NCBI GenBank assembly: GCA_963708245.1
Contig: OY970201.1
Coordinates: forward strand, 1,612,001-1,676,000
From: CAVYXK01 sp963708245
GTDB lineage: Bacteria > Pseudomonadota > Alphaproteobacteria > Acetobacterales > Acetobacteraceae
Reading direction: 5' to 3'
Length of the DNA stretch: 64,000 nucleotides
Below are positions 9,054-19,300 of the stretch, piece after piece. How positions within the stretch are numbered: the first letter of the stretch is position 1; every line of letters starts with the position of its first letter. A program made the position numbers and the translations under genes. A model generated the notes under the pieces. That model did no database searches. It had not been told where the DNA came from and saw nothing but the letters and a program-made list of their open reading frames with translations.

Positions 9054-9872
9054 ATGGATGGGTTCGATCGAGGTTGCAGTAGCGGGCTGACCGGCGATCA
9101 GGACCGGATTCAGCGAGTGAACATCCTGGGTGTTGGCGTGATGCCGATCGACCTTCATCAGGCGGTCGCCACGCTCGGCAGGTGGCGCAACGAAGGCCGG
9201 CGCGACTATGTGTGCTGCGTGTCGGTGCATGGCCTGGTGATGGCACAGCGGGACCCGGCGGTTCGCAGTGCCATCAACCAGTCCGGGCTAGCGACCGAAG
9301 ACGGGATGCCGCTTGTGTGGTGGTGCCGTCGCGCGGGCTTTGCGGGGGCGGGCCGTGTCTGCGGGTCCGATCTGCTCGATGCGATGTGCGCGCTGGGGGC
9401 ACAACGTGGTCACCGCCACTACTTCTATGGCGGAACCCCGCTCGTTCTCGAGCAGTTGGCATCGCGTCTGACCCGGCGCTTTCCCGGCCTTGTTGTGGCC
9501 GGATATCGATCGCCGCCGTTCCGCCCGCTGACCGAGAAGGAAGACGCGGCCGATGTGGCTGCCATCAACGAGGCCCGACCCGACTACGTTTGGGTTGGGC
9601 TGGGGATGCCGAAGCAGGAGAAATGGATGGCGTCGCATGTTGGACGGATTGATGCGACCGCCCTTCTGGGTATCGGTGCCGCGTTCGATTTCCATGCCGG
9701 GACGAAGCCGCGCGCGCCCGCATGGATGCAGCGTTCGGGATTCGAATGGCTGTTCCGGCTGGCCAGCGAACCCCGTCGCCTGGCCCACCGTTATCTTATT
9801 GATAATACGATCTTTGTCGCTCGTACAGTTCAGCAACTGACGGGGCAGAAGTCGTACGCACGGGACTGGTGA
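9054..9872 (+). CDS. WecG/TagA/CpsF-family glycosyltransferase
   Basis: A 272-residue GT26 enzyme, which transfers a sugar to a lipid-linked intermediate in the cytoplasm. Visible family features are the N-terminal NILGVGVMPIDL, the T-x-D-G-M-P region (ATEDGMPLVWW), YFYGGTP, and near the C-terminus VWVGLGMPKQEKWM followed by LLGIGAAFDFHAG. All are complete and the length is normal. It directly follows the initiating phosphotransferase, so it may add the second sugar, by analogy with GumM-type enzymes; the sugar is not predictable. Confidence 0.92.
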   Translation: MDGFDRGCSSGLTGDQDRIQRVNILGVGVMPIDLHQAVATLGRWRNEGRRDYVCCVSVHGLVMAQRDPAVRSAINQSGLATEDGMPLVWWCRRAGFAGAGRVCGSDLLDAMCALGAQRGHRHYFYGGTPLVLEQLASRLTRRFPGLVVAGYRSPPFRPLTEKEDAADVAAINEARPDYVWVGLGMPKQEKWMASHVGRIDATALLGIGAAFDFHAGTKPRAPAWMQRSGFEWLFRLASEPRRLAHRYLIDNTIFVARTVQQLTGQKSYARDW

Positions 9873-9885
9873 GAGTGCGCATGAC

Positions 9886-11178
9886 ATGAAGCTTTTGATC
9901 TCGGCTTATGCGTGTGCGCCTCATCGTGGGTCGGAGCATGCCGTCGGCTGGAACTGGACGACCGAGGCGCATCGGCTCGGGCATCAGGTCTGGGTGCTCG
10001 CCTCGCCGGCGCATCGGGAGGCGGTCGAGGTTGCATGCCGTCAGGATTCTGGTCTCGGCGGAATTCATTGGACGTTTCCTGAGGTGGCGTCATGGCCCCT
10101 GCAAGCGGGGGTGGAGCCAACATGGGAGAGGACCTACAATCTGTTGTGGCAGAGGGCAGCGCTGGGTCACGCGCGAGGGCTACAGGCACGGGTGGGCTTC
10201 GACGCTATCCACCACCTTACTTGGTGTGGAGTGCGGGCGCCGACATTTCTCGGCTCGCTCGGGCCACCTCTGATCATGGGTCCGCTTGGCGGCGGAGAAA
10301 CATCTCCGCTCTCGCTGCGGGACGGGTTCCACTTTAGGGCCAAGGTAACCGAAACAATTCGAGACCTATCCAACGCGACCATTAAGATGAATCCAATCGT
10401 CCGCAGCGGCCTCACCAAGTCGGCGGTCATATTTCTCAGAACGCCCGATACGCTCCGGATTTTAGGTCGGCCAATGAGGAAGAAGGCAATTACGTTCTTC
10501 GATCTGGGCTTGGAGCCTCAGCAGGCCTGCGTACCTCGCATGGCTCGAGAGAAACCATTAAAGCTGCTGTATGCCGGTCGGTTGCTCTACTGGAAAGGTG
10601 TACACATCGCAATTCGCGCGTTTGCGCAGGTATCAAGCCGGATGCCTGACGCGCACTTTACGGTAGTCGGCAGAGGGCCAGAGGAAGGTCGGCTGAAAGC
10701 TCAGGCGGCAGCACATCACCTGGGGGAGAAAATCCGGTTTATACCTTGGCTGCCTCAGGAGCAGTTGTTTGACCTGTACAGCAGCCACGATCTATTCGTT
10801 TTCCCAAGTTTGCACGACAGCGGTGGATTAGTGGTAGTCGAGGCATTGTCCCGTGGCCTACCGGTGATGTGCCTTGCCCTCGGGGGGCCTCGGTATGTCG
10901 TTACGCCGGACTCCGGCATCGTCATAGACACCACGGGCCTCAATACTGAGCGGGCTGCGGAAGTAATGGCGGATGAGATTTCCCGACTTGCCGCTGCGCC
11001 CGCACGTCTGTCCGCACTGTCTGAAGGAGCCATCGCTCGCGCCAGCCAATTCGTGCTCCACGATCGCGTCGCGAGCTTCTATGATTATGCGGCGGACTTC
11101 ATCGGCCTTCTGGATAAGCGGAGCGACGGATCGGAACGCCGAACACCCGAGCTGCAAGCTTTACAATCATTCGGGTAA
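9886..11178 (+). CDS. Glycosyltransferase family 4
   Basis: A 430-residue GT-B fold enzyme. The N-terminal acceptor domain begins with ISAYACAPHRGSEHAVGW, typical of GT4 enzymes that open with a glycine-rich loop. The donor domain has LLYAGRLLYWKGVHIAIRAF, VGRGPEEGRLK and the nucleotide-sugar motif HDSGGLVVVEALSRGLPVM, corresponding to the E-x7-E signature. It follows the WecG-like gene by 13 bases and is probably in the same transcript. It likely adds one residue of the exopolysaccharide repeat unit; donor unknown. It is intact, while the next gene downstream is broken. Confidence 0.9.
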   Translation: MKLLISAYACAPHRGSEHAVGWNWTTEAHRLGHQVWVLASPAHREAVEVACRQDSGLGGIHWTFPEVASWPLQAGVEPTWERTYNLLWQRAALGHARGLQARVGFDAIHHLTWCGVRAPTFLGSLGPPLIMGPLGGGETSPLSLRDGFHFRAKVTETIRDLSNATIKMNPIVRSGLTKSAVIFLRTPDTLRILGRPMRKKAITFFDLGLEPQQACVPRMAREKPLKLLYAGRLLYWKGVHIAIRAFAQVSSRMPDAHFTVVGRGPEEGRLKAQAAAHHLGEKIRFIPWLPQEQLFDLYSSHDLFVFPSLHDSGGLVVVEALSRGLPVMCLALGGPRYVVTPDSGIVIDTTGLNTERAAEVMADEISRLAAAPARLSALSEGAIARASQFVLHDRVASFYDYAADFIGLLDKRSDGSERRTPELQALQSFG

Positions 11179-11184
11179 CAACGC

Positions 11185-12080
11185 GTGCTCCGGTGTCGGA
11201 AAGACGGTTCAACACAGTTTGGAGCTACGGTGTTGCAGAGCCACCGCTACAGGAAAACAGCGCGAGTTGCGAAACTCTTGCTCCCCAGCGCGGCAGGGAT
11301 CCTCTCATCAGGGCCTGCGCAATCAGGCCTTTGGCTGACCGAGGTGGCCGCGGCGATGCTTCGGGGAAAAGGGGCGGGATCGGGATGGGACCCCGCTGGC
11401 GAAATCACCGCTGCCCTAAGGTTCATTAGCCCCGGTTCGACGGTGCTCGACGTAGGAGCCAACCTAGGCGACTGGTCACGGGCGCGATCAGCCAAAAGCT
11501 AAAGGGCGAGATCCGTCTGTTTTTGTTCGAGCCACAGGAGGCGTGCTTTACCCATTTACAGACGTTAGTCGGCTGCGATGTCGCTTTGGTAAGAGCTGCG
11601 GTTGGGGCAACTGAGGGTAAGGCGATCCTGTACTCACCGGGTGGTACCGCGGGAAATGCTTCGCTCCACTGTCGGGAAGGACAGCTATTTCTCAGAGCAG
11701 ACCTTCTTGCCATCCGAGGTAGATGTGGTTTCTATCGATTGGTTCCTGAGCGCAACGGCATAGATAAAGTCGAGTTCATGAAGATAGACATCGGAGGCCA
11801 CGAACTATCTGCCCTGCATGGCGCGACCAATGCTCTTGCGTCCGGGGCAATCAAAGCTCTCTCATTCGAGTTCGGCAGTGGGAATGTCAACTCCAGAACT
11901 TATTTTCGCGATTATTGGGATCTCCTCAGTCTGAGGAGCCATAGCTATCAAATCTACAGAGTACTTCCGGGAGGGCGGCTAACGCGCATTCGAGAGTACG
12001 ACGAGAGCTTGAGTATTTCCGCGGAGTATCTTATAATAAATACATCGCTTCAATTGAGGCGGTCTAAATCTAACGCCCGC
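11185..12080 (+). pseudogene. FkbM-family methyltransferase with several frameshifts
   Basis: The first part (11185-11502) contains the SAM-binding motif STVLDVGANLGDW. The next frame (from 11523) continues with LFEPQEACF, the usual FkbM block after motif I, and later VEFMKIDIGGHELSALHGA. Between about 11670 and 11750 the expected block (FSEQTFLPSEVDVVSIDWFL) is in a third frame. At least three indels are therefore needed, two of them compensating. FkbM enzymes O-methylate sugars or polyketides. As written, only a chimeric protein would be made. One or more could be sequencing errors, but three in 400 bases argues for decay. Confidence 0.75.
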
Positions 12081-13374
12081 GGAAGTCCGCCCCGCGGGCA
12101 GTGCGCGAGACGGTCTGCTCTGTTTGCGCGCCTCCGGGAAAGGGTTGACTCGAAATTAAGCTAGCATGGATGCCACTCAGCCGCTCTGCGTAGGAGCGCA
12201 CGTTGAACTTCTCGATAAAGCGATGACGCGCCCCGGCGCGAAGCCGCTCTCGCAGTTCCTTGTCGTCGATGACCCGCATCAGCGCATCGGCTAAGGCCTC
12301 CACATCGCCGGCGGGAACCAATATCCCCGATATCTCCGGTTCGATCACTTCCATATGCGCGCCGACTGGCGTCGTGACCACCGCCAACCCATGCGACAAA
12401 CCCTCGAGCACCGCCATTGCTAAGCCCTCGGCATGAGAGGGTAAGACCAGAACATCGGCATCCGTGCACAGCGCTCTGACCCGGGCCTGATCAACCCAGC
12501 CCGGGAAATCAACTCGTTGAGCGATGCCGAGATCAGCGGCGAGCTTACGGAATTCGTCGATCGGGCCATCTCCGGCAAGTGTGGCGTGCCAGGGTCGGGA
12601 GGTCAGCGCCGGGCTGGCGAGTGCGCGCAATAATTCCGGCACGCCCTTTCGTGCGCTCAGATGACCAAGAAACAGCAGATGACACGGTTGCCCCGTTCCT
12701 CGCGGAACCGTCGCCTCCAGCTGCTGGTCTGGCACCGCGTTGTGGAGGACAGCCACATGGCCCGGCGGCAGTTCCAGCACCTGCGAAAGCAGCACTTGGT
12801 CGCGCGCACCCAACACCAAAACCTTGGCAGCCCGACGAAAGATTCCTGCAATTAGCAGCTTCATGGACATACCGCGGCGGTGGTACTCGTCAGCGTAATC
12901 GTAGTCGTGGACGTGTAGCAGGTAGCGCAGCCCGATCGCCCGAGCGAATGTGGCAAGAAAGACCTTGCGCACCGTGCTGCCGCGCCCGGTGATATTGATA
13001 TGAGCGATGCATGGCGAAGCGAACAGGCGGGCCGCCAGCAGCTTCAGCATCCCGCCGGCGAGATAGAGGCCGGATAATCCGATGCACAGGGGAGAGGCGC
13101 CGAGGAACCACGGTCCGCGTGAATCGACGACGCGGTAGGCCAGGCCAGGCGCGCGATCCGCAAGCGCCTGCAGAAAATATCCCATCTGCCGGCCGATCCC
13201 ACCGCCATACTCCAGTCCACCGGGACAGACAATGACGACTGTGCCGATGGGAGATAATTCTTGCTGGCAGGATCTATGATCTGCCAAGCTGCGGCGGTGC
13301 GGATGCGTGTGTTGGCGCGCGAGCCACATAGTGCCGAGTAGCATGTGCTTCGTAACGATGCAAGAGCCAGCCAT
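12070..13374 (-). CDS. Glycosyltransferase family 4
   Basis: A 434-residue GT-B glycosyltransferase. The N-terminal domain has the GGIGRQ loop; the donor domain has LLFLGHLSARKGVPELLRAL, LAGDGP, VDFPGWVD and the E-x7-E region SHAEGLAMAVLEGLSHGLAV. The first roughly 40 residues before VVIVCPGG do not look like the fold, so the true start may be an internal codon downstream of 13374. It is on the opposite strand to its neighbours, convergent with the FkbM relic (3' ends overlap slightly) and divergent from the epimerase. A role in exopolysaccharide side-chain assembly is inferred from context. Confidence 0.87.
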   Translation of the reverse strand: MAGSCIVTKHMLLGTMWLARQHTHPHRRSLADHRSCQQELSPIGTVVIVCPGGLEYGGGIGRQMGYFLQALADRAPGLAYRVVDSRGPWFLGASPLCIGLSGLYLAGGMLKLLAARLFASPCIAHINITGRGSTVRKVFLATFARAIGLRYLLHVHDYDYADEYHRRGMSMKLLIAGIFRRAAKVLVLGARDQVLLSQVLELPPGHVAVLHNAVPDQQLEATVPRGTGQPCHLLFLGHLSARKGVPELLRALASPALTSRPWHATLAGDGPIDEFRKLAADLGIAQRVDFPGWVDQARVRALCTDADVLVLPSHAEGLAMAVLEGLSHGLAVVTTPVGAHMEVIEPEISGILVPAGDVEALADALMRVIDDKELRERLRAGARHRFIEKFNVRSYAERLSGIHASLISSQPFPGGAQTEQTVSRTARGADFRGR

Positions 13375-13666
13375 TGCAGCTTGGCCTGTGCGGCGGGAGG
13401 TTCCTCGGTGAGGCCGATTTTACGACCCCCCAAGATGCAACTATTGGTTGTTTCTGGTCTACAAGCGAACCTGCAACGGGAAGTTCCTGAGCTCGGTTAG
13501 GTATAAAAGTGTGTTGCCGGTCAGCATTAAAAGTGCTATCCATCGATATCAATGCTACTGGCGATCAGAGTTGGTTCCGAACTCACACAGAAGCCCGCCA
13601 GCCGTCCACCAGGGGGACATTCCAGAAAAACGGCTGTGCACCATTGGCAAATTGCAAGAGGTCCTG

Positions 13667-14647
13667 ATGCGATCGGCGTTGGTATGTGGAGCAGGGGGGT
13701 TCATCGGTGGGCACCTGGTGAAGCGGCTGAAGGCGGAAGGTTTCTGGGTGCGTGGCGCAGATCTGAAGCGTCATGAATACGCCGAAACGGCGGCCGATGA
13801 TTTCATAATCGGCGACCTGCGCGATCCGTATTTCTGTCGGCATGTGATCGACCGGCGGTTCGATGAGGTGTACCAACTGGCGGCCGATATGGGCGGAGCC
13901 GGATTCATATTCACCGGTGAGAATGACGCCGATATCATGCACAATTCAGGTACCATCAACCTCAATGTGCTGGATGCCTGCCACAAACGCCTGATAAGCC
14001 GGATCTTCTACTCATCCTCTGCGTGCATCTATCCCGCGCATAATCAACAGGATCCGGATTCACCAAACTGTGAGGAAAGCTCGGCTTACCCCGCCGCCCC
14101 GGACAGCGAGTATGGCTGGGAAAAGCTGTTCAGCGAACGGCTCTATATGACCTACGCCCGTTGCCATGGGATGGATGTTCGCCTCGCACGCTATCACAAC
14201 ATCTTCGGACCGGAAGGAACATGGAGCGGCGGACGGGAGAAAGCGCCGGCAGCCCTCTGTCGCAAGATTGCCGTCGCCGAGGATCGCGGATGCATCGAGA
14301 TCTGGGGTGATGGGCGCCAGACCCGCTCGTTCCTCTATGTGTCCGAATGCGTTGAAGGAACCGTGCGTCTGATGCGCTCGGGATTTGCCGGGCCGGTAAA
14401 TATCGGCTCGGAAGAAATGGTGACGATCGACCAGCTCGCTGATCTGATCATGCGGATTGCCAACAAGCGGCTGCAAAAGCGGCATATCCCCGGCCCTCTC
14501 GGGGTGCGCGGCAGAAATTCCGATAATCGCCTGATTCGCCAGAAGCTCGGTTGGGCGCCCTCGCTGCCGCTGTCCGAGGGCTTGGCAGTCACTTATGCAT
14601 GGATCGAACGGCAGACGCGGTCGAATGCTGCTTGCGCATTCACCTGA
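13667..14647 (+). CDS. NAD-dependent epimerase resembling GDP-mannose 3,5-epimerase
   Basis: An extended short-chain dehydrogenase/reductase of 326 residues. The Rossmann loop is CGAGGFIGGHL. The catalytic triad is visible as YSSSACIYP (Ser region) and EYGWEK (Y-x3-K). The block LAADMGGAGFI followed by an MHNS stretch is characteristic of GDP-mannose 3,5-epimerases, which convert GDP-D-mannose to GDP-L-galactose/gulose; other NDP-sugar epimerases are possible. ATG 13667 follows a modest AGAGG site and puts the Rossmann loop at the N-terminus; the upstream extension has no domain. It would supply a nucleotide sugar to the surrounding locus. Confidence 0.87.
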   Translation: MRSALVCGAGGFIGGHLVKRLKAEGFWVRGADLKRHEYAETAADDFIIGDLRDPYFCRHVIDRRFDEVYQLAADMGGAGFIFTGENDADIMHNSGTINLNVLDACHKRLISRIFYSSSACIYPAHNQQDPDSPNCEESSAYPAAPDSEYGWEKLFSERLYMTYARCHGMDVRLARYHNIFGPEGTWSGGREKAPAALCRKIAVAEDRGCIEIWGDGRQTRSFLYVSECVEGTVRLMRSGFAGPVNIGSEEMVTIDQLADLIMRIANKRLQKRHIPGPLGVRGRNSDNRLIRQKLGWAPSLPLSEGLAVTYAWIERQTRSNAACAFT

Positions 14648-14715
14648 TAGCCAGCGGTCCACAACGATGCTGGTGCGGCGCGTCCACTGAATTAGTCTAG
14701 TGCCCGCGAACGCTG

Positions 14716-15060
14716 CTATGGGTACGGGGCGGGAGGCTTCCAGCCCAGCGGGTGCGGCGTAGCGCGGGCACCGCCGGCGAGATGCCGCATCGTGCGGATC
14801 GTCGTTGCGGTCGTCAGTTTCACGCGGTCTCGCCACGCCGAGACGCCGGGCAGCCGCGGATCCATCCCGAGGCGTCGCAGCCGCCGGTTCAAAGCATGGA
14901 TTCGGCCGTTCTGCTGGACCGAACGCAGGTCGTAGTTGAGGCTCAACGCCGCCGAGACATCGTCTCCGTTTTGAGCCCCGTGCGGGGCTGTACTCGGAAT
15001 GTGAATACCAAAACCGGCGCGAAGCGCGTAGGTAACGCCATCATTCTGCCGCAGCGAACG
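14716..15060 (-). pseudogene. C-terminal fragment of a cupin/JmjC-like protein
   Basis: The minus strand encodes YALRAGFGIHIPSTAPHGAQ, then SAALSLNYDL and an Arg-rich helix (ALNRRLRRLGMDPRLPG). This is the pattern of the C-terminal half of cupin-like dioxygenase-fold proteins that end in a distal His (APHG/APHW) and a helix. It is a paralogue of the plus-strand relic immediately downstream, which has the equivalent FNHYLRRLRIEPARPGM. The N-terminal iron-binding half is absent, so this is a remnant. Confidence 0.5.
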
Positions 15061-15061
15061 G

Positions 15062-15960
15062 ATGTCGGATCGCAGCATCATGGCGTCAGAGTTGTTAACC
15101 CCTAGGCTCGCACTCAGCGACGCGACCTTCGCGACGGACTATAACCGGATACCGTTCGGCTTCGGCCATAATCTGCACAAGCTAGATCTGTTCAGGGACC
15201 AGCCTCTGCGGTCTTTGTGCCAGGCTTATGCCGATCATCTGGAAGACTACTTCGTGTCGCGGAGCGCCACGACACCCGGGACCGTTTTTTTACTCGGTGC
15301 CCACCACCCCGCTCAAGCCGCATGAGGCCTTCGATCAGTTAACAGGCGGATCGTACAAGATCCTGTTGAAGCGGCTTGAGCGGTACGACCAGGGCTTTCG
15401 CGATCTGCTGCACGCTCTGTTTGGCCTGGTGAAAGCGCAGTTGCAGCGCCATGCCTATTGTGACGAGATGGTGCGCCTGGAATCGTCGATACTCATCAGC
15501 GCGCCGTGGGCAACCACACCCTTCCACTTCGACCCGGAGGTCAATTTCTTCACCCAGATTGACGGCGAGAAAATCTATCACCTCGATGAGCCGAGCGCGC
15601 TCGGAGAGGACGAGGTTGAACCTCTTTACGTGCGCGCTGCGGTCGATATCGGGCAGGTTGACCTTAACCGTCGGCACCCAGCACGTGAACATGTCTTCCG
15701 GCTGCTGCCGGAAACTGGCCTCCATCAGAGGCAGGACTCGCCGGGAGACGAGGGTTCGCGGTCGGTGTCATATACGTTCGTCTATGAGACGCGGGAGGCA
15801 CGCAGTCGGGCGCGTGTGTGCTCTTCAACCATTATCTGCGGCGCCTGCGTATCGAGCCGGCCCGCCCCGGCATGAGCCCAACCCGCGACGCCATGAAGGC
15901 TGTAGCCATGGCGGCCGCAATTCCCGTGCGCAAGCAAATCGGAAGGCACTTCGGCGGGGA
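15062..15960 (+). pseudogene. Cupin/JmjC-like protein, frameshifted
   Basis: An N-terminal part (15062-15290) leads into a T7 homopolymer at about 15286-15292, where the frame breaks. The next frame continues to about 15800 with LESSILISAPWATTPFHFDP and FFTQIDGEKIYHL, giving the HxD metal-binding pair typical of Fe(II)/2-oxoglutarate cupin_8 or JmjC proteins. A second frame change near 15790-15830 leads into FNHYLRRLRIEPARPGM and a terminal helix. The distal His region reads DSPGDE rather than the family's SPHW, so the last metal ligand also appears lost. Such genes often lie in polysaccharide clusters; the function is unknown. Confidence 0.6.
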
Positions 15961-16021
15961 TTGCATCAGTGGCACGGCATGGGTGGTCGGCCGTCAGCTC
16001 AAAATATCCCGGCTGAAGCGC

Positions 16022-16150
16022 CGATGTGGCGATTTTGCTGGTGACTGCCCATCACGCTATATGCGACGGCTGGTCAATCGGTCTCCCGGCTGAGGAAATG
16101 GGCAAGATCTGCGGGGCGATGCAGTCGGGCCGACCGACGTTGAGCGATCG
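16022..16150 (+). pseudogene. Relic of an NRPS condensation domain
   Basis: A plus-strand frame reads LLVTAHHAICDGWSIG, followed by EEMGKI and a QSGRP stretch. This matches the HHxxxDGWS active-site motif and following helix of non-ribosomal peptide condensation domains (compare LTAHHIICDGWSM in the synthetase at 16313-24244). The frame is lost soon after 16150 and nothing upstream continues the domain. It lies 160 bases beyond the 3' end of the synthetase and on the opposite strand, so it is not simply that gene's missing tail. Confidence 0.6.
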
Positions 16151-16312
16151 ATTACCGGGGTCGAGTTGTACAACACCCAGAATCGTTGTTGGCCGAGCGA
16201 AGCCGGGTATTGAACGGCACGCGTCGGCGAGCTGAGTGGATCAGCCTCAGGGCTTACCGTGCTTGCCTCAACCGGTGACATCAACACCACGCCTGTTCCA
16301 CCTCGTTCCAGT

Positions 16313-19300
16313 TCAAGCTGAAGTCCCGCCCTGACGTGATCTCTGGAACTGCATCAGCGATATGGCTGTTCGCAACCGCCCATTAGCGGACTTTGCACCG
16401 CTGGCCTGCTCTAACGCTGTCGCCAGGCCAGCCACCGTTCGGTGATCCAGCAACTGCCGCGCGCTGAGGCGTATTCCCTGTCGGTTGGCACGGGCCGCGA
16501 TCTGGAAGAGATGAATCGAGTCCGCGCCCAATCGGAACAGTTCATCGTGCCGACCGATAAATTCCACCTTCAGAACCTCGGCCCATATGGAGGCAAGCGT
16601 CGTCTCAAGCGGCGTCTCCGGCGGCGCAAACGTCTCCACCGGAGACGGTGCCGGCGCCGGCAACGCTGCACGATCGAGCTTTCCGTTGGGCGAGATCGGC
16701 AGTTTCTCGAGCCGAACCCACACGGCCGGGATCATATAGTCCGGCAAGGCATCAGCGATACGGCTGCGCAGTTCTTCGTCCGATCGCGGTTGCTCCGGGT
16801 GCTCGACGACGTAGCCGACCAGCAGTGGCTTCCCTTTGATATCCTCGCGCAGCAAGGCCGCCGCAGCCATCACGCCCGCACGGCTTGAAAGTACTGCCTC
16901 GATCTCGCCAAGCTCGATGCGGAACCCGCGCAATTTGACCTGCAAATCCCTCCGCCCCAGGATCTGGATCTCGCCGTTGGCAAGACGGCGCGCTATATCG
17001 CCCGTTCGATAAAGGCGCGGGCTGAGGCCGAATGGATCGACAATGAATTTGCCGGCCGTCAGGTCATCTGGCCCGACATATCCCTTGGCGACACCATCGC
17101 CGCCGATGTGAAGCTCACCCGGAACGCCGATCGGCACCGGCTGGTCGTATTTGTCCAGCACGTGAAGTTGTGTGTTTGCAATCGGCCGGCCGATGGTGAT
17201 CGGAGCATCGTCGGCGCGGACCTCAGCACATGATGACCAAACCGTTGTCTCAGTCGGCCCATACATGTTCCACAGAGCGCCACCACCCTCCAACAGGCGG
17301 TCGGCGAGGTCGCGCTGCAGCGGTTCGCCGCCGCACAGCATCTTCAAGCCAGGTCGCGACCTGAAGCCCGCCTCTACCATCATGCGCCAAGACGCGGGCG
17401 TCGCTTGCATAACGGTCGTGGACGTTGCCTCCAGGCATGCCAGCAATCGGTGTCCATCAGCGACATCCTGCGAGGCGGCGAGGGCGACGGTGCCGCCAAC
17501 TGACAACGGCAGGAACAGTTCCAGCGCTGCGATGTCAAACGATATTGTGGTGATCGCCAGCAACGTGTCCGTATCAATCATGCCAGGCTGTCGGGCCACG
17601 CTGCACAACAGATTTACGAGGGCGCGATGGCTGACCTCGACTCCCTTCGGCTGCCCGGTCGAGCCGGACGTATAGATCAGATAGGCGGTCGCCTCGCCTG
17701 TTAGGGCGCTGGCGGGCACCGTTGACGGCCTGGCCTCGATCGTCTCCCGGTCCGTCTGAAGATTGACCACGCCGACACGAGACGCAACCGGCAGTTCCCG
17801 GCGCGTACCGTCGGTTAGCACAAGGGCGACGTCAGCATCCGACAGAATAAAGCGCAAGCGTCCAATCGGGTGGGCCGGATCGAGAGGCACATAGGCGCAG
17901 CCCGCCTTCCATGCCGCAAGCAGCGCAATGATCATCTCCGGAGAGCGGTCGACGAGAACGCCAATCCGACCACCAGACGGCCCGATCCGCGCTAGCAGAT
18001 CGTGTGCGAGCCGATTCGCCCTCTCATCGAGCTCGCGATAGCTCAAGGCACTGCCGCGAAATCTGACGGCCGTTTTGTCAGGTCGCGCTGCCGCTTGGCG
18101 CTCTATCAGTTCATGGACGCATAGATCGCGCGGGTATTCGGCCGCAGTCGCATTGAGATCGCTAACGATGCGGTGAAGCTCGGTCGCGGGGATGTAGGCG
18201 GCACGTGTCACGAGTGCGGTCGTATCACGGGAAATCGCCTCAAGAAGTACCTCGTAGCATTCCAGCCAGCGATCGATCGTCTCTGCATCGAAGAGATCGG
18301 TATTATAGTCGCAATCGATCCGCAGGCTGTCAGCCAACTCTATGATATTCCAAAAGATGTCAAAGTTTACCCGCGCCTTCGCATTCGGCTCGACATCAAT
18401 GTCAAGACCCGCACAATGCACCCCATCCGTCAGTCGCTCGAGATTGAACTGGATCTCGGTCAGTGGGAGCCGGTTCGCTTCGCGTGGCAGAGACAGTTTC
18501 CGGACGATGGTACCTAACGTGCAGTCCTGGTGTTCATAGGCGTCGAGCACCTGCTTGCCGACAGTCTGCAGATGGTCGGCAAGCGACGTCTCTGCGCTCC
18601 AGCCGCCGCGGATCGGTAAGAAATTGACGCAATGGCCGACGAGCACCTTGTCCTCGACCAGGGACTGCCCGGCAGTCGGGACGCCGACCACCAGCGCCTC
18701 GCCACCCGCCAGCCGCCCCATCAACGCCTCGAATGCAGCGAGCAGAGTGACAAACAGCGTGCAGCCGTGGCGGGTACCAGCCGTCTTTACCGCTCGATAC
18801 AGGGTGGCGTTAATCCGGCGGCAGCGTGTCGCACCGAGATAGGTCTTCAAGGCTGGACGGGGCCGGTCCGTAGGCAGATCGATCGGATGCACGTCGGCCT
18901 CGAACTGCCCGACCCAATAGGACTCGACAGCGGCCCGTTCAGCCGGATCGCGCCGCGCCTGCGCGCACGCATAATCACTGAACGGCAGCACTGGTGGCAG
19001 ATCAGGTTGTCTGCCTTCGCGCAATGCTGCATAGATTTCAGCTATTTCGGCGATGATGACATTCATCGACCAGCCGTCACAGATGATGTGATGCGCGGTC
19101 AGCACCAACGCATGAGACGTGGGTGAGAACCTGAAGAGATGTGCCCGTATCAGCGGACCGGCGACGAGATCAAAGGGCGTCTGCGCATCCTCCTCTATAT
19201 AGGCGGCGAGCGCCTCCTCAGTGGCGTCGGTGGTGGGATAGACAAAGGCGCTATCCTCGGAGATCGACATCTCCTCGCCAGTCGGGGCGAAACGGACCCG

